Origin: an uncultured Planctomycetia bacterium
Lineage (GTDB): Bacteria; Planctomycetota; UBA1135; GCA-002686595
Reading direction: 5' to 3'
NCBI GenBank assembly: GCA_937952135.1
Contig: CALFYL010000073.1
Span: 1 to 64,000 of the forward strand
Length of the DNA stretch: 64,000 nucleotides
The translations under genes and the position numbers were made by a program. The notes under the pieces were generated by a model. The model did no database searches. It saw nothing but the letters and a program-made list of their open reading frames with translations, and was not told where the DNA came from. Positions within the stretch are counted from its first letter, which is position 1. Each line of letters opens with the position of its first letter. Below are positions 35,715-43,176 of this stretch, piece by piece.

Positions 35715-37744
35715 CCGCTGGGTCCTCCGCCTCCGCCGCCGAACCAGCCGCGGGGAGCTTGCGGGCGCGGCTGCGCAGCGGGCTGCTGCGTCTGAGCCGG
35801 CGCGTGGCGCTCCTCGGTGGGCGGTCGCTTGGCGGTGACTGGAGCCGAGCCTAGCTCGGCGCGGAGGGCGCGCCAATGATCAGGCGTCATCCGATCCAGG
35901 CCGATGATGTGCGCGACGGCGCGGGAGTAGACGGCGCAGTCGAGCACTTCGTTGCGCTCGTGCTCCTTGGCCCACTCGTAGACGAGCCGGCCGTTCGAGC
36001 TGGGCTTCCGCCGCAGCGACTCGGCCGTGAGCTGGCGGAAGTGCTCCTCACCGAACTGCGGGTAGTGCCGGTAGCCGGGCGGGAAGGGCTGGCCGTCCAG
36101 GGGCTTCTCGAGCCGGAGCTTGCCGTAGATCTCCGACTTGGCGACGCCGCCGCCGACGTGGAACAGCATCAGGCCGCGCTTGAGCCGGCGCCCGTTGTGG
36201 TTGACCTCCACCTTCTGCGGGTGCGCGACCAGCACGTTCGTCCGGTCGCTGTCTCCCTTCAGCGCGTACACCCGCTGCCGACTCTGCCGGCGGACCCACG
36301 CGTAAACGTCCTGGGTGCTGTCGCCGGTGTCGATCCCGAGCGCGCGGATGTGCATGTGCGCACCGTCCTCGTGCTGAAAGGTCTCCTGCAGCACGCGCTC
36401 GAGCTGCGTCCAGACCTCGGGGGCGCTCGGCTCGCCCAGCAGCACGCGGTAGTCGACGGCCCAGTACTCGAGCTCCTCGCCGTACGCATCGATCGCCACC
36501 TCGATGCGATCGCGCTGCACGTCGGCCGCTGCGACGAGCACCAGGCCGCCGCGCGGGACCGTTCCGATGCGGTAGGTCTCGCGCAGATCGTAGAGCCGTT
36601 TCCACTCCGGCCGCTCGCCCTTCATGTACCAGGGCTCGCCGAGGTCGCGGTTGGCGAACACTCGCAGCGAGGCCTCGCCTTCGCGGCGCGCCTTCTTCCA
36701 GTTGCGCACCAGGTCGGTGAGGTTGCCCATGCCGGCCGGCGCGTAGAGGCGCGAGATGTGGAACCCGCGCGAGCGCTGCGAGCGCTCAGGCTTGGTGGCG
36801 ACCCAGACGCCGCGCGCGATCATGTCTTCGCGCTCGAAGTCCTCGATGCGCCCGCCGCACGCCGTGCACTCGATGTGCACGTCCCACTCGCTGTCGAGCT
36901 CGGCCGCGTCGTTCCAGCGGACGAACTTGCGCGCGCCGACGACGAAGCGCGTCGCGCTCGACCAGGCCATCGGCGACAGGTCGCCGCAGCGCGGGCAGGG
37001 CACGTGGTAGAAGCTCTGGTCGGTGTCAGCCCACTCGTCGCAGATGCGCGATGCGCCCTCGATCGTGGGCGTCGACAGGAAGAACAGCTTGCGACGGCCC
37101 TGGTAGCTGAGGGTCGCGCGCTCGGCGAGCATGCGCGGATTGCCCTCGATGCCCGAGCTCTGAGGCCACGCGTCGACCTCGTCGCCGACCAGCACCTTCG
37201 CAGTCCATTGGCGCAGGCCGGCCGGCGAGTTCGCGCCGCGCAGACGCATCGCTCCCCCGGGGAACTCGATCAGCTCGAGCGTGTTGCCGGCGTTGCGCGT
37301 CTTGCGCGGGTCTCGGATCTTGCCGGCGAGCGCCGGGCACAGCTCGACCATCGGGTCGATGCGCGACTTCTTGAAGTCCTCGGTGCTCTTCTCGTCGGGG
37401 AGGATGTAGGCGATCGGACAGGGCGCGCGGTCGGCGTAGAACCCGAACAGGTTCAGCGCCACCTCGCTCATTCCGATCTGGCTCGACTTCACCGCGACGA
37501 CTGTGTCGACCGGCGAGCTCGGGCTCAGCGCCTCCATGATCTCGCGGAGGTACGGCGTGCGCGACGTGCGGTACGGGCCGGCCTCCGCGCTCGACTTCGA
37601 GCTCAGCACCCGGTTGTTGTCGGCCCACTGCCAGATGAACTCCGCCGGCGGCGGGCGCATCGCGCGCGCGAATGCGCCGCGGACGACCGCTACGCCGTCG
37701 CCGAGTCCGTCGAGATCGAGCGGCTTGGGTGCGGGCGCACTCAC
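35699..37744 (-). CDS. Terminase large subunit, GpA type
   Basis: A 681-residue protein from a GTG at 37744 overlapping the small-subunit stop (GTGA). VAVKSSQIGMSE (about 83-94) is the GpA-type Walker A variant and VLVGDEVDAW (about 184-193) the Walker B. FFLSTPTIEG is the coupling motif. A zinc knuckle follows (CPRCG ... CTACGG). The nuclease half has VLVAAADVQRDRIEVAI and LGIDTGDSTQDVYAWV with the expected Asp residues. The ATPase packages DNA and the nuclease cuts it, for lambda-type proteins at cos sites. A 16-bp element falls in the last codons (35824-35839). The low-complexity QTQQPAAQPRPQ tail is unusual. Confidence 0.92.
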   Translation of the reverse strand: MSAPAPKPLDLDGLGDGVAVVRGAFARAMRPPPAEFIWQWADNNRVLSSKSSAEAGPYRTSRTPYLREIMEALSPSSPVDTVVAVKSSQIGMSEVALNLFGFYADRAPCPIAYILPDEKSTEDFKKSRIDPMVELCPALAGKIRDPRKTRNAGNTLELIEFPGGAMRLRGANSPAGLRQWTAKVLVGDEVDAWPQSSGIEGNPRMLAERATLSYQGRRKLFFLSTPTIEGASRICDEWADTDQSFYHVPCPRCGDLSPMAWSSATRFVVGARKFVRWNDAAELDSEWDVHIECTACGGRIEDFEREDMIARGVWVATKPERSQRSRGFHISRLYAPAGMGNLTDLVRNWKKARREGEASLRVFANRDLGEPWYMKGERPEWKRLYDLRETYRIGTVPRGGLVLVAAADVQRDRIEVAIDAYGEELEYWAVDYRVLLGEPSAPEVWTQLERVLQETFQHEDGAHMHIRALGIDTGDSTQDVYAWVRRQSRQRVYALKGDSDRTNVLVAHPQKVEVNHNGRRLKRGLMLFHVGGGVAKSEIYGKLRLEKPLDGQPFPPGYRHYPQFGEEHFRQLTAESLRRKPSSNGRLVYEWAKEHERNEVLDCAVYSRAVAHIIGLDRMTPDHWRALRAELGSAPVTAKRPPTEERHAPAQTQQPAAQPRPQAPRGWFGGGGGGPSGWLGR
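35824..35839 (+). promoter_or_regulatory. Dispersed 16-bp element, type A, consensus copy
   Basis: GTCGCTTGGCGGTGAC, identical to 8914-8929 and inside the last part of the terminase gene, about 110 bp upstream of the gpW-like start at 35714. Confidence 0.6.
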
Positions 37745-38361
37745 GACTCGGGGTCTTCCAGCTTGAGCTGCGCTTTCGTCAGCCGCTCGAGCGCCAGGTC
37801 GATCGCGCTCGCGAGCAGCATCTTCGCGCGGTGCGCGTCGTTCGTGGCGGCAAGGTGCGCGCACGTGCGGTCCGGGATCTCGCGCAGCTCGGTGACGCAC
37901 TCGCGCACGATGCGCGTGATCTCGCGATCGACGACCTCGATCGGCACGAGTTGCTTGGCCTGCCGCCGGTACTCGAGCTCTGTGAGCTTGGCCTGGAACT
38001 CCAGCTTGGCGGCTTGTGCACGCCGCGCGCGGGACACTGTTTCATCACCGCTCGGCCCGTCGCTTGGACGCGGAGGCTCTTCGCCGAACAGTCCCGCCTG
38101 CTTGGGCTTGTCGGGCTTCGCCTTCGGCGCCGCGGGGTCGCGCTGCTGCGTCGGATCGGTGCGCGCGTCCCACTCGCGATCGGCGATCGCAGCGTCGATC
38201 AGCGGCTGACCCTTGGAGCCCATGCGCACCGACTCGACGAGCCGGCCGGACTCGATCGCCTTGCGCACCGCCGTGTGCGATCCGCCGCTGAGCTTGCGCG
38301 CTTTGCGGCTCGCCGCGTACTCGCGCAGCGACATCAGGTCGGTGTTCTTTCGCCGGGCCAA
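37741..38361 (-). CDS. Terminase small subunit-like protein
   Basis: A 206-residue protein. N-terminus: LREYAASRKARKLSGGSHTA, VRKAIESGRLV - a DNA-binding helix-turn-helix of the Nu1 type ('s..eyA......Gvs..aV..ai..GrL'). A Pro/Lys-rich linker is followed by a helical C-terminal oligomerisation domain (KLEFQAKLTELEYRRQAKQL, VPIEVVDREITRIVRECVTE). This is the Nu1/DUF1441 arrangement. Binds the packaging start site and hands DNA to GpA. The adjacent upstream region (38362-38607) may hold its cos/pac site. Confidence 0.8.
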   Translation of the reverse strand: MARRKNTDLMSLREYAASRKARKLSGGSHTAVRKAIESGRLVESVRMGSKGQPLIDAAIADREWDARTDPTQQRDPAAPKAKPDKPKQAGLFGEEPPRPSDGPSGDETVSRARRAQAAKLEFQAKLTELEYRRQAKQLVPIEVVDREITRIVRECVTELREIPDRTCAHLAATNDAHRAKMLLASAIDLALERLTKAQLKLEDPES

Positions 38362-38607
38362 TTGCTCGCTCCTACGCGCTCAGCCTGTGGCGAAGTGGAA
38401 ACCCGGTTTCCGAGCCTGAGCCTGGGAAATGTCGGCGGTCGCCGTCACCCGCCGAAGTCGCCCTCCCGGAAGGACCCGAAGGGGGGGTGGGGGGCCCAGC
38501 GCGGCCTCGCAGGAGGCCGCAGGACCGCGACCAAAGCCGGAGGCCCTTCGGGCCTCACGCCGCAGGCGCAACGCGTTGTGCGCGCTCTGGGCGCTAGCAT
38601 CCGCCCG
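38362..38607. other. Divergent non-coding region with two perfect hairpins
   Basis: Between the small terminase gene (minus) and a plus-strand moron-like gene. It contains a G-tract (38479-38494), an 8-bp stem GCGGCCTC/GAGGCCGC (38501-38508 with 38513-38520) and a 7-bp stem GAGGCCC/GGGCCTC (38540-38546 with 38550-38556, loop TTC). Possible terminators, or structural parts of a cos/pac site next to the terminase. No promoter is clear. Confidence 0.4.
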
Positions 38608-39096
38608 ATGGAGAGATCTGCTCGACCTCGCGCTCCTCGGTTGGCGTTTGCCTGTGGCTGCTTGGCGCTGCTGCTCCCCTGCGCTGCATTCGCCTTGTGG
38701 ATCTCCGGGATCGCTGTGGAGGTCTCTGAGGAGCAGGCGGAGGAAGATGCCTGGAGAGCGAAGAGCGAGGCCTCTCGCGAGCTTGAGCGCCGTCGCCGCG
38801 AACGCATCTCGAAGGCGATGGAGTCCGTGCAGGAGTACTTGGTGCACGACAAGTGGATCAAGATCGCGCACCAGTTGCTGATCGTGCAGGTTCGCGAGCC
38901 CGGCTTCAGTGCACTCAGCGCGGACAAGAAGCAGGAACTCCTGGATGCGACTGCCGAGGCTTGGCGCGAGATCGTTGGCCAAACAGATGACACTGACGTG
39001 CGGGTTCGCTTCGTCGACGAGGATGGCAAGTCGCTGATGGAGTGGATACCCGAGTGGGCCCGCCGGGATCCCTCTAAGCCTGCATCGGAGTGGTAG
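38608..39096 (+). CDS. Secreted or membrane-anchored moron-like protein
   Basis: A 162-residue protein on the strand opposite to the late operon. MERSARPRAPRLAFACGCLA then LLLPCAAFALWISGIAV is a basic start plus a membrane segment (signal anchor). The rest is a charged helical domain (AEEDAWRAKSEASRELERRR) ending in a small soluble part. A single reverse-oriented gene within the head region fits a moron. Function unknown; the topology (short inside, large outside) would fit exclusion or conversion factors. Confidence 0.58.
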   Translation: MERSARPRAPRLAFACGCLALLLPCAAFALWISGIAVEVSEEQAEEDAWRAKSEASRELERRRRERISKAMESVQEYLVHDKWIKIAHQLLIVQVREPGFSALSADKKQELLDATAEAWREIVGQTDDTDVRVRFVDEDGKSLMEWIPEWARRDPSKPASEW

Positions 39097-39126
39097 GGCG
39101 CTGAGCATCCCCTGGCTCTGAGCTTC

Positions 39127-39142
39127 ATCACTTGGCGGTGTC
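39127..39142 (+). promoter_or_regulatory. Dispersed 16-bp element, partial
   Basis: ATCACTTGGCGGTGTC, overlapping the stop codon of the 39128-39787 gene. 12 of 16 positions agree with type A, so this is the weakest member I list. Confidence 0.35.
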
Positions 39143-39787
39143 GATCGCCTTGAACAGCTCCTCGCGGAAGACCCTCTCGTAGTTCTTCGCGTGGTGCTCG
39201 GTCATCAGACGACCGAAGGGCCAGCGTGGCTTGATGTTGACCTGCCTGCGCAGCAGGTAGAGCGAGATCGACTCGACCTTGCCGGTGAAGCTCTCTTCAG
39301 CTTCGAGCTTCCTGCCGATTCGGTCGTTGGGGATCTTGAAGACCCCGTACCTCGCGCGGCCGCGCCGCTTCATCGTCTTCAGCAGTGCCGTTGGCCGCAG
39401 CTCGCGCGGAATAGCGCCGCTGCTGCCGCGACGCCTGTCGACGTAGCGCGTAGGGATCGCGACGTTCTCGCCCGGATCGCGCGATCGTTTGATGCCTCCA
39501 TCGATGTGGGGGATCAGGTAGTAGTCCTTGTGGCCCACCTCAGCGACGGGCTCGGGCCAGTCACGCTTCTCCGCGCGCTTGAAGTCGAAGCCCTTCTCTG
39601 CGCGATTCGATCGGAGCTTGAACGAGGTCTTGAGGGACGCCCTGGCTTCGTCGCGGCCGCCTTGAGCGATGCGCGTGAGCGCCTTCGCCGTCGCGAACGG
39701 AATCTGCTCGCGCGCGAGCAGTCGGAGCGCCTTGGACAGCCTCTCGGTGTCCGCGTAGGCCGTGATCTTGAACGAGCCCGAGCTCAC
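39128..39787 (-). CDS. Putative minor tail or neck protein (gpZ / gp10-like)
   Basis: A 219-residue protein. KITAYADTERLSKALRLLAR, EQIPFATAKALTRIAQGGRD, EARASLKTSFKLRSNR is a helical N-terminus of the 'fA.a.aLt..a...r..l...l...f..r......ki' type seen in gpZ/HK97 gp10-like tail completion and virion morphogenesis proteins. The rest is basic and beta-rich (VAIPTRYVDRRRGSSGAIPR). It lies just outside the terminase, upstream in the late operon. Assignment is from pattern and position; an unrelated head protein is possible. Confidence 0.55.
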   Translation of the reverse strand: MSSGSFKITAYADTERLSKALRLLAREQIPFATAKALTRIAQGGRDEARASLKTSFKLRSNRAEKGFDFKRAEKRDWPEPVAEVGHKDYYLIPHIDGGIKRSRDPGENVAIPTRYVDRRRGSSGAIPRELRPTALLKTMKRRGRARYGVFKIPNDRIGRKLEAEESFTGKVESISLYLLRRQVNIKPRWPFGRLMTEHHAKNYERVFREELFKAIDTAK

Positions 39788-39788
39788 T

Positions 39789-40097
39789 TCACTCGAGGTA
39801 GCCGTCGCCCAGGCGCGAGCTCGCCGCGGGCATGAGCCCCTCGCGCTTCACGATCTCGCCGGTCGGCATGATCACTTCGGCGTCGATCTCACCGCCCGTG
39901 CGCACCGCGAGCACCTTCGCGGGCCGCTTCGCGAGTCGCGGCCCGCCGAGCAGCAGCATCACGTGACAGTCGGCGCCCTTCTTCGGCGACCAAGGCTGCG
40001 CGGGGGGCTTCTCGTTGGAGGGGGGCTTCGCGGAAGGCGCGGCGGCCTTCGTGGCGTCGGCAGCAGTGGCGGCGTCGGGTTGGTTGGCAGTGCTCAT
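39789..40097 (-). CDS. Hypothetical small late protein
   Basis: A 102-residue protein from the ATG at 40097, one base before the next gene's start. An Ala/Pro/Lys-rich N-terminal linker (TAADATKAAAPSAKPPSNEK) leads to a small beta-rich domain (GADCHVMLLLGGPRLAKRPA, KVLAVRTGGEIDAEVIMPTG). Not recognised. A 16-bp element (40116-40131) lies 19 bases upstream. Confidence 0.55.
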   Translation of the reverse strand: MSTANQPDAATAADATKAAAPSAKPPSNEKPPAQPWSPKKGADCHVMLLLGGPRLAKRPAKVLAVRTGGEIDAEVIMPTGEIVKREGLMPAASSRLGDGYLE

Positions 40098-40115
40098 GCG
40101 CCAAGCCTGACCTGT

Positions 40116-40131
40116 GTCGCTTGGCGGTGCA
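40116..40131 (+). promoter_or_regulatory. Dispersed 16-bp element, type A, 14 of 16
   Basis: GTCGCTTGGCGGTGCA, in the 38-bp gap between the membrane protein gene (stop 40136) and the 40097 start, a clear intergenic location. Confidence 0.6.
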
Positions 40132-40135
40132 ACCG

Positions 40136-40417
40136 TCAGACGGCGCGCCCCACTCGTCCCCACCCGCCTGTGGAGGGGCGGGGAGGCGCCTGCTGGACCA
40201 GCCGCGCGCGTCGCTCCATGCTCGCGCGCTGAAGCTGCCGCACGACCGTGCGATGCAGCGACAGCGCGCACACCGTCAAAACGCCCAGCGCCGCTCCCGC
40301 GCCGAACGCGTTCCCTCCGTACGCCAGAGCAGCGACCACGCCGCCCGAGAGCAGCGTCGCCACTAGCAGGGACATGGAGAGGACGCGTGTGCGGCGATCG
40401 ATGGCGTGCTCTTTCAT
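40136..40417 (-). CDS. Two-helix membrane protein, possible holin
   Basis: A 93-residue protein. Basic N-terminus (MKEHAIDRRTRVLS), two membrane segments (SLLVATLLSGGVVAALAYGG and GAGAALGVLTVCALSL) and a basic C-terminal tail. This is the layout of a small class II holin. It is the first gene of the late operon. No endolysin is found next to it, so a holin role is not certain. Confidence 0.5.
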   Translation of the reverse strand: MKEHAIDRRTRVLSMSLLVATLLSGGVVAALAYGGNAFGAGAALGVLTVCALSLHRTVVRQLQRASMERRARLVQQAPPRPSTGGWGRVGRAV

Positions 40418-40688
40418 GCGCTCGATGTCACCGCCTAGAGCCAGCGACCGTCAAGGTCGAGGAAACAGCTGAGCGGGCGACCGACAGTCACACGCGAGCC
40501 GTCGATCGCGCGGCCGTTCTCGTTGAACGGAACCGCTCGACTCGTGGGAAGAGGTCGTGCCCGGGCGTTGGCACCACCTCTAGCCAGTGGGCCTCGCTCG
40601 CTCGCGCGATCACGCTTGATCGTTGAAGCATGATGAAGGGCTGCCGCCCCAACTGTCTTGGCGGCAGCCCGTTGCGTCCGAAATGGAC
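40418..40688. other. Intergenic region ahead of the late operon
   Basis: About 270 bp with no convincing gene. It probably contains the late-operon promoter (transcribed to the left), but I can see no clear -35/-10. Its right part has the strong hairpin at 40638-40670. Confidence 0.35.
40638..40670. terminator. Perfect 11-bp hairpin
   Basis: GGGCTGCCGCC (40638-40648) pairs perfectly with GGCGGCAGCCC (40660-40670), loop CCAACTGTCTT. It lies between the small basic protein gene (stop 40689) and the late operon, so it would end leftward transcription from the lysogeny genes. Confidence 0.6.
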
Positions 40689-40829
40689 TTACTTACGCTT
40701 GCGCCAGATGGGGAAGGTCTTTCCCGGCGGAGCGACGATTCGCCGCTTCGCCCGCGCGTGCCAGAAACTCTTGGCGAACCCCACCAGGACGTAGCCTGGT
40801 CGAGGTTTCACCGCGAATGCAATGTCCAA
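40689..40829 (-). CDS. Small basic protein, TTG start (uncertain)
   Basis: 46 residues if translated from the TTG at 40829, which follows AGAAAGG by 8 bases. Reads LDIAFAVKPRPGYVLVGFAK, SFWHARAKRRIVAPPGKTFP, IWRKRK: a basic, possibly nucleic-acid-binding peptide. The frame is open further upstream to 40955 but that part looks non-coding. It stands beside the hairpin at 40638-40670. Not recognised. Confidence 0.4.
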   Translation of the reverse strand: MDIAFAVKPRPGYVLVGFAKSFWHARAKRRIVAPPGKTFPIWRKRK

Positions 40830-40960
40830 CGGCGGTGCCTTTCTCGCTCCAACTTGACCGCGCGCCGGACTTATCCGATGATCCGCATCTGTGGTTCGGA
40901 TGCGTACCGGTTGGCGTGCGACCCCCGGATAGGGGAGCGTTCCCAGTCGGGCCAACGAAC

Positions 40961-40992
40961 ACGGGGCCGCCAGTTCGCGCTGGCTGCCCCGT
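40961..40992. terminator. Intrinsic terminator-like hairpin after the coiled-coil regulator
   Basis: Outer stem ACGGGGC/GCCCCGT (40961-40967, 40986-40992) and inner stem GCCAG/CTGGC (40969-40973, 40980-40984) with a one-base mismatch between and a TTCGCG loop. On the plus strand it is followed by TTGCCTTTT. It lies 12 bp beyond the stop of the minus-strand gene 41004-41426. Confidence 0.55.
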
Positions 40993-41003
40993 TTGCCTTT
41001 TGG

Positions 41004-41426
41004 CTACATCGATTCCTCCTCGCGAATCGCTTCCGCCTCGTCGGAGACCTTGGCGTAGCGGGCCGGGCGTCGCCCCTGGCCAGGTCGCTCAATTCGAAGG
41101 GTGCCGAGCTTCACCAAGCGCTTTAGCGCTCCAGAGACGTTTGCGCGGAAGTCCGAATCGTCGACCATTTCCGTGTCGGCGCTGAGGATCCGCTCCCACA
41201 CTTCGGGACTGTCGAACGCGTCCGGCAACTGATCCACGGCCGCCTCGACGCGCGTCAACAGCGAGTCATTGCGCGGCTCCGCCTCGCGTTTTCCCGAGGT
41301 TTTCAGCAGTTTCCACGTCTTGTCGAGATCTCGAATCTGAGCGCCCAGTCGGGAGGCCTTGTCCAACGCCGACTTGCGGTCGCGCTCCCATTGCTCTCGA
41401 ATCGCTTGGTACGTAACGAGGTCCAT
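41004..41426 (-). CDS. Coiled-coil protein with C-terminal winged-helix-like domain
   Basis: A 140-residue protein. Residues 1-45 form a coiled coil (REQWERDRKSALDKASRLGA, QIRDLDKTWKLL). Residues about 60-125 look like a winged helix (SGALKRLVKLGTLRIERPGQ, GRRPARYAKV: helix, then wing). Composition is less GC-extreme than in neighbours, suggesting later acquisition. It lies next to the integrase in the lysogeny end, so an excision or regulatory role is possible. Alternatively it is accessory cargo of unknown role. Confidence 0.6.
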   Translation of the reverse strand: MDLVTYQAIREQWERDRKSALDKASRLGAQIRDLDKTWKLLKTSGKREAEPRNDSLLTRVEAAVDQLPDAFDSPEVWERILSADTEMVDDSDFRANVSGALKRLVKLGTLRIERPGQGRRPARYAKVSDEAEAIREEESM

Positions 41427-41684
41427 CTTCTGCCTCCCGCCAGTTCCTCAAAGGGTAGCGGGACTGCCGAGCGTCGACAAGTGCTTCCAGGCTACGATTA
41501 AATTTGTCTGGATGTAATGCGGCTCGGGCTGCTGCGATTTCTACGACGGGCACCGCGAGAGCTGCCCTGACCATCCAGATCTTCGCGTTCGGCTCTTCGG
41601 GCCTGCGTCTCCTCCGCGCGGACTCGGGCGTCACCTGCCTGGAAGGCGATCCCAGCGAGTACGTGCGCGACCAAGGGTGCACGG
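41427..41684. other. Gap between integrase and regulator, AT-richer promoter-like segment
   Basis: About 258 bp. Around 41495-41520 is one of the few AT-rich stretches in the window (GATTAAATTTGTCTGGATGT on the plus strand), likely part of the promoter of the 41426 gene. No gene is convincing, though a leftward open frame crosses it. Confidence 0.35.
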
Positions 41685-42728
41685 CTATCGCCCCTGCGGC
41701 GCCCTCGAGGGGTCGAGCGCGGCGTGGATCTGGCGCGCCCGGTCGGGGTCGTAGTGCAGATAGACGTCCGTCGTGCTCAGCGACTGATGCCCGAGCATCC
41801 TCGAGAGCGTGTGCAGGTCCGCGCCGCCGCGCAGCATCTGGGTCGCGAACGCGTGCCGGAGGCTGTGGCAGGTCAGGCGGTGCTGGATCCCAGCCCGACG
41901 TGCGTGCTGAGACACTATCGAGCTCGCGTTCTTGTGATCCATCCGCGTGCCCTGCCGGCTCAGGAACAGCGCGTCGGCGTTGTCCTGACCGGCGTAGGGG
42001 AGCCGGTAGGGGATGTAGGCCTGCAGCGCCGCCGCCGCCCGCTCCCCGAGGAACACGATGCGCTGCTTGCGGCCCTTGCCGCGCACACGTGCTGACCCGC
42101 GCACCTGGCCGTCCGCGCCGGCCTCGAGCTGAAGGTCCTGGACGTTCAGCGCCAGCGCCTCGGCGCGCCGGCAGCCGGTGGACCAGAGGAACAGGATCAG
42201 CGCCCGGTCGCGCAGCGCCATCAGCCGGTAGCGCTGCTGATCGCAGGCGTCCAGGATCGCCTCAATGTCCGCCGGCGTCGGGACGTAGGGGATCTGGTGC
42301 CGGTCGCGCCGGATCACGGGCGCAGCGCCCGCCACGAACGCGACCCCACGGCTGGCCGCCCAGGCGAAGAACGTCCGCAGGGCGGCGTTCTTGCGCACGA
42401 TGGTGTTCGGCGTGCGGTTGTTGTCGCGCAGGGTCGCGAACCAGTCGCTGACGTGGTCGTAGTTGATCTGGCGCAGGTGCTCGACGCCCATGGTCTGGCA
42501 GTGGGCCCGGAACTGCCGGAGATCCGACTGGTAGGCGGTGACTGTGGTGTGGCTGCGACCCTGCCCGCGCAGGTGCCGCAGAAAGAGTTCGATCTCTCGT
42601 TCCAAGGGGGACTCCGGCGGAACCAGCGTAAGTGGCTCGGCCGGACCTTGCCGGGGTGACCCGACGTAACCGGGGACCAGGCGAAGGGGGTACGGGAGGG
42701 CGTCACTGCCTCGGTGCGAGCGGGACAT
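41685..42728 (-). CDS. int: Tyrosine recombinase (phage integrase, XerC/D-like)
   Basis: A 347-residue protein. N-terminal core-binding domain: EREIELFLRHLRGQGRSHTT, VTAYQSDLRQFRAHC. Catalytic domain: R187 (LWSTGCRRAEALAL), K218 (VRGKGRKQRIV), H288 and R291 (LTCHSLRHAFATQML), H314 (LGHQSLSTT), and the nucleophile Y323 (DVYLHYDPDR). All active-site residues are present. It should carry out site-specific integration and excision at the attachment core. It is the last gene of the unit, reading away from the junction at 42984, the standard int-attP arrangement. Confidence 0.92.
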   Translation of the reverse strand: MSRSHRGSDALPYPLRLVPGYVGSPRQGPAEPLTLVPPESPLEREIELFLRHLRGQGRSHTTVTAYQSDLRQFRAHCQTMGVEHLRQINYDHVSDWFATLRDNNRTPNTIVRKNAALRTFFAWAASRGVAFVAGAAPVIRRDRHQIPYVPTPADIEAILDACDQQRYRLMALRDRALILFLWSTGCRRAEALALNVQDLQLEAGADGQVRGSARVRGKGRKQRIVFLGERAAAALQAYIPYRLPYAGQDNADALFLSRQGTRMDHKNASSIVSQHARRAGIQHRLTCHSLRHAFATQMLRGGADLHTLSRMLGHQSLSTTDVYLHYDPDRARQIHAALDPSRAPQGR

Positions 42729-43176
42729 GGCATGGTGCGAACGGGATGGAGTCCTGCGAGGTTGTCCGCCGCCGCGATTCCGAGAATTCGCCCGCTCACG
42801 GGATTACAAATGCAACATCCCGAGCGCCGCAAACCCTCGCCGGTGCGCGCGTTCCGTGAATGCGTTCGAGCGCTTGACTCGTCGCGTCGGAAACTGTTGC
42901 TTGACTGCTCTGGGGCGACGCAGGTCGCTACCAGGTCTGAAAAATCGGTCGCCGTCGAGTGTGCCCCCGCCCCTGAAGGGCGGAAGCGGCATGAGTCGCC
43001 CTGTAAGCCGGGTTCAACGTCCGGCTGACCAGGCCCGTTTCGTTACGGGGAACTCGTGCCGTGGAACGCTCGCCGGCATTCCCTCGACACCTGTTCGAGG
43101 CCACGAAAAATCCCCGCATCGAGGTGCGTTGACGCGCACTCCGACCGGGGACCGGCCTCAGAAAGTTTGGACAGCG
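42729..43176. other. Integrase promoter and attachment region at the unit junction
   Basis: Non-coding interval joining unit 1 to unit 2. It includes two direct GCTTGACT repeats (42872-42879 and 42899-42906, 27 bp apart), which are possible arm-type integrase sites. A small stem CCGCCC/GGGCGG (42967-42983) lies just before the core at 42984. The left part of the next unit (to 43176) shows only the 6-bp inverted repeat CCTCGA/TCGAGG (43082-43100). Confidence 0.4.
42984..43015 (-). other. Attachment core at the unit junction (attP-like)
   Basis: Identical to 24-55, but here preceded by phage DNA. On the minus strand the RNase P-like 3' end is followed by a hairpin (CCGCCCTTCAGGGGCGG) that could replace the host terminator after integration. 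In a tandem array this is the internal phage-phage junction; in an excised phage it would be attP. Confidence 0.5.

Noticed and set aside
35876..38209. A 777-codon open frame on the plus strand
   Set aside because: Antisense to the terminase genes; only the downstream plus-strand gene beginning at 38608 in another region is convincing.
40871..41092. Leftward 73-residue open frame
   Set aside because: It spans the terminator-like hairpin at 40961-40992 and is Arg/Ser-rich; probably non-coding.
41266..41682. Leftward 138-residue open frame between integrase and the regulator
   Set aside because: Part of it looks protein-like, but it overlaps the better-supported 41004-41426 gene for 160 bp and has no ribosome-binding site; left as unresolved.
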